Origin: Synechococcales cyanobacterium PMM_0036
Lineage (GTDB): Bacteria; Cyanobacteriota; Cyanobacteriia; Elainellales; Elainellaceae
Reading direction: 5' to 3'
DNA length: 5,551 bases
Assembly: GCA_949127645.1 (NCBI GenBank)
Contig: CASBQM010000389.1
Location: 1-5,551 of the forward strand
This document shows, piece after piece, positions 1 through 5,013 of this stretch. Made by a program: the position numbers and the translations under genes. Within the stretch, counting starts at the first letter, position 1; each line of letters begins with the position of its first letter. The notes under the pieces are model-generated. The model was not told the DNA's origin, ran no database searches, and saw nothing but the letters and a program-made list of their open reading frames with translations.

Positions 1-2445
1 AAGGAAGTGCCCAATCTCTAAGTCAGAGTTGACGCATTCCTCGACGCGACGGAATAGCTTGAGGAAAAAGCGATCGCCATACACGGTCAAAGCATTGCTG
101 TATTCGTCGCGGAGCAGGTGCGGTTCGAGAGAGGTTGAGGGGGCACTAGAGGCAAGCGTTGTCGAAGGTTGAGCCGCCTGAGCCGCCTGCTCGACCCAGA
201 GCTGCTGGAAGATCTCGGTTTGAGTCGCGGTAATTTCCCCTAAACTGCCTTTGAACCGGAGCTTATGGGCGATCGCATCCAGAGGAATTGCCAAAAACTC
301 TTTGTCAGCTAGCGCGTCAAACAAGATACCTGCATGGTTTTTGCCTTGTAGATAGGCGATCGAAGTCTCGCCCTGAGCTGTGCCATCGCTGCCCTCAGCA
401 TAGGCAAGCGGCAGCACAAAAGTGTCATGAATGCCCTCGGTGTAGTCTACCCTAACCAACACAATGTCGTAGGCATTGGGAATAACTGGGCTAAACTCTT
501 CTTTCGCCACCTTCTCTTTCTTAGAACGGCTATTTTCTTGCAAGGCTGGCTCGACTGCAATGGCATCTAAAATGTGAGCCGTTTGGATGGTTCTGCCCTG
601 GCTACTATACCAGCGACAGCCCATCAAATAATCGGGCAACAGCGCTTCTAAGGCTTTTCTGGATTCAGCGCGGCTGTAGACATCCTGCCAGTTGCCGTTT
701 ACCCCGACAGTGGGGAGCGATCGCGGTGTGCTGGCACTCAATACACTCGGCTGCTGTTGCAGCGTGAACCAGTAGAAAGCGTGAGGTCCAATGCTGAGGA
801 AGTAAGGGGCATCACCGATCGCTGGAAAAACGGTACGTCCGAAGATCTCGATGGGGGTTGCGCCCTTGAATGCCGACAGGTCTAGCTCGACTGCCTGCAC
901 AAACCGCGAGAGGTTCGCCACCACCAAAATATGTTCTCCCTCATAGGTGCGAATGAAAGTCAGCACCTTGCGGTTTTCGGGATAGAGCAGCTCGAAGGTG
1001 CCGCGCCCAAATGCCTGGTAGCGGCTGCGAATGCCGATCAGTCGCTTCATCCACCACCAGAGAGAGTTAGGATTGGCTCGCTGTGCCTCCACGTTCACCG
1101 TTTCATGGTGATACTCAGGGTCAACGATCGTCGGCAAAAACAGCTTCTGGGGATTGGCGCGGCTAAACCCGGCATTGCGATCGGCACTCCACTGCATCGG
1201 AGTCCGAACGCCGTTGCGATCGCCCAAGTAGAAGTTGTCGCCCATGCCAATCTCATCGCCGTAGTACAGGACAGGCGTTCCGGGCAGAGAAAGCAAGAGG
1301 CTGTTTAGCAGCTCAATGCGGCGGCGGTTGTTGCCCAGCAGCGGAGCCAGACGGCGGCGGATGCCTAGGTTAATTCTCGCCTGAGGATCTTGGGCATAGA
1401 CACGATACATATAGTCTCGGTCTTCGTCGCTCACCATTTCTAGGGTCAGCTCGTCGTGGTTGCGCAAAAACAGCGCCCACTGGCAGTTGTCAGGAATCTG
1501 CGGAGTCTGCTGAATAATATCGATCAGCGGAAAGCTGTCCTCCATTTGCAGCGACATAAACAGGCGCGGCATCAGCGGAAAGTGGAAATTCATGTGGCAT
1601 TCATCACCCTCGCCATAGTAGGCGGCGGCATCTTCGGGCCACTGATTGGCTTCAGCCAGCAGCATTCGGTTAGGGAATTTACTGTCCACATGGGCGCGGA
1701 GCTGCTTGAGAAAGACGTGGGTACGGGGCAGGTTTTCGCAGTTGGTGCCTTCTAACTCATACAGGTAGGGCACGGCATCCATGCGCAGACCGTCTACGCC
1801 CATCTCTAGCCAGAAGTCAACGACATCAAAAATGGCTTTTTGCAGCTCAGGATGTTCGTAGTTGAGGTCGGGCTGATGGGAGTAAAAGCGGTGCCAGTAG
1901 TAGGCTTGCGCGACTGGGTCCCAAGTCCAGTTAGAGGTTTCAAAATCCTTGAAGATGATCCGGACACCCTTGTAGGTTTCGGGATTGTCACTCCAGACGT
2001 AAAATTCACGATCGCTGCTGCCAGGAAGCGCCTTGCGTGCCCGCTGAAACCAGGGATGCTGATCGGAAGTGTGGTTGACAATTAGCTCGATAATGACGCG
2101 AATGCCGCGCTGGTGGGCAGCATCTAGGAAGGTGTGAAAGTCTTCGAGATTGCCATAGATGGGATTGACGGTAATGTAATCTGCGATGTCGTAGCCATCA
2201 TCTTTGAGCGGTGAGGGAAAGAAGGGCAGAATCCAGATCGCGGTAACGCCCAAATCTTGAATATAATCTAGCTTTTCGGTAAGCCCTCGGAAGTCTCCAA
2301 TACCGTCAGCATCGCTGTCTGCAAAGGCTTTGACAGGGACTTCGTAAATAATTGCGTCTTTGAACCAGAGAGGATCATCGTTCAAGATTGGCTTTTGCAT
2401 GGTGTCGTTCAGATTCCAGGGGTGCAAGGTTTTTGTCTCAATCAT
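1..2445 (-). CDS. treS: Trehalose synthase (maltose alpha-D-glucosyltransferase) fused to maltokinase-like domain; 3' end outside window
   Basis: Cytoplasmic GH13 enzyme that interconverts maltose and trehalose by intramolecular glucosyl transfer. The C-terminal part belongs to the maltokinase (Pep2/Mak) family, which makes maltose 1-phosphate. Seen: 815 uninterrupted codons with no stop before base 1. A (beta/alpha)8 barrel spans about residues 28-440, with VNH at 123-125, nucleophile D223 in GLRMDAV, acid/base E265 in LLAEANQ and transition-state Asp D331 in RNHDE. TreS-type blocks LYYGDEIGMGD (393-403) and RTPMQWS (414-420) follow. A beta-sandwich domain runs about 475-562 and the maltokinase N-terminal cap starts near 588. 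An Ala/Gln/Ser/Pro-rich linker (752-774) precedes the kinase N-lobe, where FFLKLFRR and DLEIGHFL are visible. Such fusions are usually about 1,100 residues, so roughly a quarter is missing. Start: first in-frame ATG after a TAG at 2508-2506; no clear Shine-Dalgarno. Met16 (codon at 2400) is an alternative. Divergent from malQ. Confidence 0.95.
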   Translation of the reverse strand, partial: MIETKTLHPWNLNDTMQKPILNDDPLWFKDAIIYEVPVKAFADSDADGIGDFRGLTEKLDYIQDLGVTAIWILPFFPSPLKDDGYDIADYITVNPIYGNLEDFHTFLDAAHQRGIRVIIELIVNHTSDQHPWFQRARKALPGSSDREFYVWSDNPETYKGVRIIFKDFETSNWTWDPVAQAYYWHRFYSHQPDLNYEHPELQKAIFDVVDFWLEMGVDGLRMDAVPYLYELEGTNCENLPRTHVFLKQLRAHVDSKFPNRMLLAEANQWPEDAAAYYGEGDECHMNFHFPLMPRLFMSLQMEDSFPLIDIIQQTPQIPDNCQWALFLRNHDELTLEMVSDEDRDYMYRVYAQDPQARINLGIRRRLAPLLGNNRRRIELLNSLLLSLPGTPVLYYGDEIGMGDNFYLGDRNGVRTPMQWSADRNAGFSRANPQKLFLPTIVDPEYHHETVNVEAQRANPNSLWWWMKRLIGIRSRYQAFGRGTFELLYPENRKVLTFIRTYEGEHILVVANLSRFVQAVELDLSAFKGATPIEIFGRTVFPAIGDAPYFLSIGPHAFYWFTLQQQPSVLSASTPRSLPTVGVNGNWQDVYSRAESRKALEALLPDYLMGCRWYSSQGRTIQTAHILDAIAVEPALQENSRSKKEKVAKEEFSPVIPNAYDIVLVRVDYTEGIHDTFVLPLAYAEGSDGTAQGETSIAYLQGKNHAGILFDALADKEFLAIPLDAIAHKLRFKGSLGEITATQTEIFQQLWVEQAAQAAQPSTTLASSAPSTSLEPHLLRDEYSNALTVYGDRFFLKLFRRVEECVNSDLEIGHFL

Positions 2446-2511
2446 GCGAGTCGCACGGGGATTGAGAAGCGTGGGAGTGGATCTAAGCTTTACAGAAAGA
2501 TAGCTCTATTA

Positions 2512-2531
2512 TGAGTGAGTTACCTCACTCA
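2512..2531. promoter_or_regulatory. 20-base near-palindrome upstream of treS, operator-like
   Basis: TGAGTGAG (2512-2519) and CTCACTCA (2524-2531) are perfect inverted 8-base arms around TTAC. Only one base pair in 20 breaks the symmetry. It sits 67-86 bases upstream of the treS ATG and overlaps CATAAT on the minus strand (2513-2508), a possible -10 element for treS. The position and symmetry suit a dimeric repressor or activator site. No regulator is identified, and the site could instead fold as a small RNA hairpin. Confidence 0.45.
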
Positions 2532-2541
2532 AATGGTTCTA

Positions 2542-2557
2542 CCTATTCATAAATAGG
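2542..2557. repeat. Short inverted repeat CCTATT/AATAGG
   Basis: Six-base perfect arms (2542-2547, 2552-2557) flank CATA, ten bases beyond the larger palindrome as read from treS. The C/A inner mismatch on the plus strand becomes a G/U pair in a minus-strand transcript. It could be a second protein site or a minor stem. Confidence 0.35.
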
Positions 2558-2589
2558 CGAACGTATTCGTTAAGCTGATGAGCCGAACG

Positions 2590-2622
2590 ACTCTATTTGC
2601 GCTTTAGCAAGATGCGCAGAGT
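2590..2622. repeat. Bulged stem-loop
   Basis: TGCGC (2598-2602) pairs with GCGCA (2614-2618) over an 11-base loop. ACTC (2590-2593) then pairs with GAGT (2619-2622), leaving a four-base bulge on one side. It is the treS-proximal member of a series of stem-loops extending to 2820. Confidence 0.35.
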
Positions 2623-2635
2623 TAACTCTTAAGAG
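2618..2635. repeat. Two overlapping perfect palindromes
   Basis: AGAGTTAACTCT (2618-2629) is a perfect 12-base palindrome. It overlaps CTCTTAAGAG (2626-2635), a perfect 10-base palindrome, sharing four bases. Overlapping symmetric sites can mark cooperative binding or alternative pairing. Chance is possible in AT-rich DNA. Confidence 0.35.
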
Positions 2636-2674
2636 ATGTCCTGAAGGCTAAAAGTAAGGGCTGTTCTGAAATTG

Positions 2675-2820
2675 CGGATATGAAGTTGGAGTAAATTCAT
2701 ACCCGTAAATCCTGACTCAATTCGACCTATTTTGTAGTGTCGAATGCACTTCCTCATATTGATTTTAGGAAGATAAATCCGAATAAACTCGGAATTAGGG
2801 AGAACCTTTACTTTATCTTC
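2675..2820 (-). ncRNA. Candidate structured RNA: cluster of three stem-loops (treS leader or small RNA)
   Basis: Hairpin A: CGGATATGAA (2675-2684) pairs with TTCATACCCG (2696-2705), 9 of 10 positions, 11-base loop. Hairpin B: ATTCGACCTA (2720-2729) pairs with TAG (2735-2737) and GTCGAAT (2739-2745), ten pairs with one bulged T and a five-base loop. Element C: outer stem GAAGATAAA/TTTATCTTC (2769-2777, 2812-2820) encloses an immediately stacked inner hairpin TCCGA/TCGGA (2778-2782, 2789-2793), with 18 bases left on the 3' side. The A/C mismatch in hairpin A, and the A/C at the top of the inner loop of C (2783, 2788), become G/U pairs if the minus strand is transcribed, so I favour the treS strand. 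No known RNA family is recognised; the RNA assignment is inference. Confidence 0.3.
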
Positions 2821-2881
2821 GTAAATTTGTGATGTGTTGCTGACGTATCCTTATCAAGCAAGATTTATAAATAGGATGGAA

Positions 2882-2909
2882 ATCATATCGGTTTAGCTTG
2901 GATCTGCAA
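2882..2909 (-). promoter_or_regulatory. Possible distal minus-strand promoter
   Basis: Read on the minus strand, TTGCAG (2909-2904) and TATGAT (2887-2882) are spaced 16 bases apart. The -10 matches consensus at five of six positions, the -35 at only three. A transcript starting near 2875 would run through the stem-loop cluster into treS with a leader of about 430 bases. Weak on its own. Confidence 0.2.
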
Positions 2910-2927
2910 TGGGTTTGATTCATTCAT

Positions 2928-2935
2928 GCGATCGC
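2928..2935. repeat. HIP1 octamer GCGATCGC (the intergenic copy)
   Basis: HIP1 is the highly iterated palindrome of many cyanobacterial genomes. This is the only copy in the spacers. The others lie in genes, starting at 70, 269, 717 and 1216 (treS), 3701, 4278 and 4671 (malQ), and 5331 and 5458 (envelope gene). Confidence 0.9.
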
Positions 2936-2939
2936 ACCA

Positions 2940-2977
2940 ATCTAATTTGTGTAATCAGATCTAATCTGTGTAATCAG
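2940..2977. repeat. Tandem 19-base duplication
   Basis: ATCTAATTTGTGTAATCAG (2940-2958) is followed directly by a copy differing at one base (2959-2977, T to C at unit position 8). The junction also makes the inverted repeat CAGAT-CTA-ATCTG (2956-2968). The duplication lies about 230 bases upstream of malQ. It may be a doubled binding site or slippage; only two units, so not a CRISPR array. Confidence 0.7.
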
Positions 2978-3119
2978 ATGAGTGAACCATTTTGCCCACC
3001 TCTTGCCCCAGCTAAATCCGCAGACTGAGAGCTAAATTTCTCATAGAATGCTGTCGATCCGTACGAAGTAATTCTGATGTCAAATTAGCTACATCAAGCT
3101 TCTATTTTTGCGGCTCTAT

Positions 3120-3141
3120 TCTAGAGTTTTATCTCTCTAGA
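3120..3141. repeat. Inverted repeat upstream of malQ
   Basis: TCTAGAG (3120-3126) and CTCTAGA (3135-3141) are perfect seven-base arms around an eight-base loop, 64 bases before the malQ GTG. It may be an operator or a leader hairpin. There is no T-run after it, so it is not terminator-like. Confidence 0.4.
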
Positions 3142-3195
3142 TTGAGTCTGATTAAATCCTCAGAAAACTAACATAACCTAAGACATCCCATAGGC

Positions 3196-3200
3196 AGGAA
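3196..3200 (+). promoter_or_regulatory. Ribosome binding site of malQ
   Basis: AGGAA five bases before GTG at 3206. Together with the in-frame TAG at 3191-3193, it fixes the non-ATG start. Confidence 0.8.
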
Positions 3201-3205
3201 TTATT

Positions 3206-4711
3206 GTGACTTTTCAACGTGCTAGCGGTGTATTGCTCCATCCCACCTGTCTTCCCGGACAGTTTGGCATTGGCGACCTGGGACAATCTGCCTATGAATT
3301 CGTGGATTTTCTGGCGCGAAGTGGTCAGAAGCTTTGGCAAATTCTGCCTCTAGGACCCACCGGGTATGAACACTCGCCCTACATTATGAACTTCAGCACT
3401 TTTGCGGGTAATCCGCTGCTGATTAGCCTAGAGAAGCTGGCTAGTGAGGGGCTGCTAGATGCTGAAACGCTGGTACCGTTGCCCGACAATTCTGAGACTG
3501 ATGCCGCCTATAGCCGAGTCCAGTTTGATCAGGTGATTCCCTATAAGTTTAAGTATTTGCAGCAGGCTTTCGATCGCTTTCAGCCCACGCCAGACTACGA
3601 AAATTTTTGTCAGGAACAGGCTTGGTGGCTGGATGACTTTGTGCTGTTTATGGCGCTGCTAGAAGCCCATGACTACAAGCCTTGGAACCAGTGGGAAACG
3701 GCGATCGCCCGTCGAGATCCGCTGGCGCTGAAGGAGCAGACTGAGAAGCTGCAAGATAGCATTCGCTTCCAGAAGTTCTTGCAGTTTAAGTTCTTTAGCC
3801 AGTGGGCGAATTTGCGTGCCTATGCCAACGGCAAAGACATCCTGATTGTGGGCGATGTCTCGATCTACGTCTGTCACAATAGCTCTGATGTGTGGGCAAG
3901 CCCTGAAAACTTTAAGCTCGATCCAGAAACCTACGATCCGGCATTCATGGCAGGGGTGCCGCCCGACTACTTCAGCGCCACAGGTCAGCTTTGGGGCAAT
4001 CCGGTCTATGACTGGGACAAGCTAGAGCAAACGAATTTCCTCTGGTGGATCAATCGCTTTAAGGCAACTCTGCTATACGTTGATATTGTCCGGGTCGATC
4101 ACTTCCGGGGTTTTGAGGCTTACTGGCAGGTGCCTGCCGGAGAGACGACTGCGATGAACGGCGAATGGCTAAAAGGCCCTGATGCCAAATTCTTTGAGGT
4201 TTTGGAAGCTTCAGTCGGCAGTCTGCCCGTGATGGCAGAAGATTTGGGCATTATCACCCCTGAGGTGGAGGCTTTGCGCGATCGCTTTCACTTCCCCGGC
4301 ATGAAAATTCTGCAATTTGCCTTTGGCGACGGCTCCGAAAACGCCTATCAGCCGCATCACTATGTCCATAACTGCGTGGTGTACCCTGGTACGCATGACA
4401 ACGACACGGCGATCGGCTGGTGGACAGCGGCATCCGATACCGAAAAACAGCACGTAGCGGAGTATCTGGGCTATGGTTCTGTTGAGGAGGTAAGAGAGAT
4501 TGGCTGGGAGTTTATTCACCTGGCGCTAGCTTCTGTTGCCGACCTTGCCGTGATTCCTTTGCAGGATCTCCTGAATCTGGACGGTCGGGCGCGGATGAAC
4601 GACCCTAGCATTAACGAAGGTCAGTGGCGCTGGCGGTTTACCCAGCCAGAACTGCTGAGTCAGGACGTGGGCGATCGCTTGCTGCATCTCACGAAGCTAT
4701 ACAGCCGCTAA
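3206..4711 (+). CDS. malQ: 4-alpha-glucanotransferase (amylomaltase / disproportionating enzyme, GH77)
   Basis: Cytoplasmic enzyme that transfers 4-alpha-glucan segments between malto-oligosaccharides, used in glycogen and maltose turnover. Seen: 501 codons, the usual length for a compact bacterial MalQ. Motifs in order: GVLLHPTCLPGQFGIGDLG (8-26), SPYIMNFSTFAGNP (57-70), GVPPDYFSATGQLWGNPVYDW (250-270), nucleophile D298 in RVDHFRGFEAYW, acid/base E345 in AEDLG, and D398 in GTHDNDT. All three GH77 catalytic acids are present. The GTG start is close to certain: an in-frame TAG lies only 15 bases upstream (3191-3193) and AGGAA (3196-3200) is spaced five bases from it. Odd: the block GDVSIYVCHNSSDVW (216-230) departs at four positions from the usual family form GDxPIYVAHDSADVW, as recalled without an alignment. 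Neighbours: divergent from treS, which shares maltose as metabolite. A repeat begins inside the last codons and a terminator-like hairpin lies about 140 bases downstream. Confidence 0.97.
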   Translation: MTFQRASGVLLHPTCLPGQFGIGDLGQSAYEFVDFLARSGQKLWQILPLGPTGYEHSPYIMNFSTFAGNPLLISLEKLASEGLLDAETLVPLPDNSETDAAYSRVQFDQVIPYKFKYLQQAFDRFQPTPDYENFCQEQAWWLDDFVLFMALLEAHDYKPWNQWETAIARRDPLALKEQTEKLQDSIRFQKFLQFKFFSQWANLRAYANGKDILIVGDVSIYVCHNSSDVWASPENFKLDPETYDPAFMAGVPPDYFSATGQLWGNPVYDWDKLEQTNFLWWINRFKATLLYVDIVRVDHFRGFEAYWQVPAGETTAMNGEWLKGPDAKFFEVLEASVGSLPVMAEDLGIITPEVEALRDRFHFPGMKILQFAFGDGSENAYQPHHYVHNCVVYPGTHDNDTAIGWWTAASDTEKQHVAEYLGYGSVEEVREIGWEFIHLALASVADLAVIPLQDLLNLDGRARMNDPSINEGQWRWRFTQPELLSQDVGDRLLHLTKLYSR

Positions 4712-4756
4712 GCCGCTAAGCCGCACAGTCGCTAAGCCGTATGGTCGCTAAGCCGT
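4701..4756. repeat. Degenerate 8/16-base tandem repeat spanning the malQ stop codon
   Basis: CGCTAAGC occurs at 4706-4713, 4714-4721, 4730-4737 and 4746-4753. The larger unit is 16 bases: ACAGCCGCTAAGCCGC (4701-4716), an extra half unit (4717-4724), ACAGTCGCTAAGCCGT (4725-4740) and ATGGTCGCTAAGCCGT (4741-4756). The malQ TAA (4709-4711) lies in the first unit, so each later copy repeats the tail of the gene, including TAA. This suggests expansion of the gene's own 3' end by slippage. Confidence 0.8.
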
Positions 4757-4786
4757 TTTGCTGCAATAAATTCTGTGGGGCAAAAC
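4755..4786. repeat. Inverted repeat GTTTTGC/GCAAAAC
   Basis: Perfect seven-base arms (4755-4761, 4780-4786) with an 18-base loop, directly after the malQ tail repeat. It could fold at the 3' end of the malQ transcript. It lacks the GC-rich stem and T-run of a normal intrinsic terminator. Confidence 0.35.
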
Positions 4787-4800
4787 TCAAGCTGTCCTCA

Positions 4801-4830
4801 CCCTTTGACTGAGCGCCCTTTGACTGAGCG
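4801..4830. repeat. Perfect 15-base tandem duplication
   Basis: CCCTTTGACTGAGCG occurs at 4801-4815 and again, without change, at 4816-4830. The second copy continues into the palindrome TGAGCGCTCA (4825-4834). The identity points to a recent duplication. Confidence 0.85.
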
Positions 4831-4847
4831 CTCACGTCGAAGCCCAA

Positions 4848-4872
4848 CCCCTCTCCCAGAGCGGGAGAGGGG
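4848..4872 (+). terminator. GC-rich terminator-like hairpin after malQ
   Basis: CCCCTCTCCC (4848-4857) and GGGAGAGGGG (4863-4872) form a perfect ten-base-pair stem around AGAGC, followed by CTTTAAG. The T-run is short. Stems of this CCCCTCTCCC type recur between genes in many cyanobacterial genomes, so it may also be a dispersed repeat. It probably ends malQ transcription and separates the envelope gene. Confidence 0.6.
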
Positions 4873-4999
4873 CTTTAAGCCCAAGAAACTTCCTGTCTTC
4901 TGTGGAGCAGACGACTGGTGAGTAACCTATTAATCTGAATATTAGGGTTATACAAATATCAGGCTTAGCCTTAAACTAATTTTGTCAGGGTACTGTCGC

Positions 5000-5004
5000 A
5001 AGGA
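5000..5004 (+). promoter_or_regulatory. Ribosome binding site of the envelope gene
   Basis: AAGGA lies nine bases before ATG at 5014, and an in-frame TAG at 5005-5007 rules out any upstream start. Confidence 0.65.
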
Positions 5005-5013
5005 TAGCCAAAT

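Larger units (their letters stand above)
2446..3205. other. Divergent treS/malQ intergenic region, no convincing gene
   Basis: 760 AT-rich bases between two divergent starts. I found no open frame with a plausible protein or ribosome binding site. The region must hold promoters for both genes, but none matches consensus well. One possible plus-strand -10 for malQ is TAGAAT (3044-3049), with no good -35, which would give a leader of about 150 bases. The rest is unusually rich in inverted repeats and short duplications, listed separately. Confidence 0.85.
4712..5013. other. Intergenic region between malQ and the envelope gene
   Basis: About 300 bases without a gene. From malQ outward it holds the 16-base repeat, an inverted repeat, a perfect 15-base duplication, a GC-rich terminator-like hairpin, then about 140 AT-rich bases that should hold the promoter of the next gene. 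TATACA (4949-4954) is a possible -10, with no recognisable -35. Confidence 0.8.

Noticed and set aside
931..2085. Open frames on the plus strand and in other minus frames inside treS
   Set aside because: They lie within the treS reading frame on the opposite strand or out of frame, have no ribosome binding site and encode no recognisable protein, while treS has continuous catalytic motifs.
1..2445. Frameshift or disruption in treS
   Set aside because: All 815 codons read through from the start to the window edge with family motifs in order; the gene is cut only by the window boundary.
2828..2833. TGTGAT as a CRP-type half-site
   Set aside because: No matching ATCACA half lies at the expected spacing.
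2951..2963. Possible NtcA site in the duplication
   Set aside because: GTA is present but the right half does not give TAC at the required distance.
2940..2977. Possible CRISPR array
   Set aside because: Only two 19-base units in direct contact, with no spacers.
3152..3340. Short minus-strand frame across the malQ start
   Set aside because: It overlaps the clear malQ start and N-terminal motif, and its product resembles nothing I recognise.
3659..4519. Minus-strand open frames inside malQ
   Set aside because: They are antisense to conserved malQ motifs, with no family features; shadows of the coding bias.
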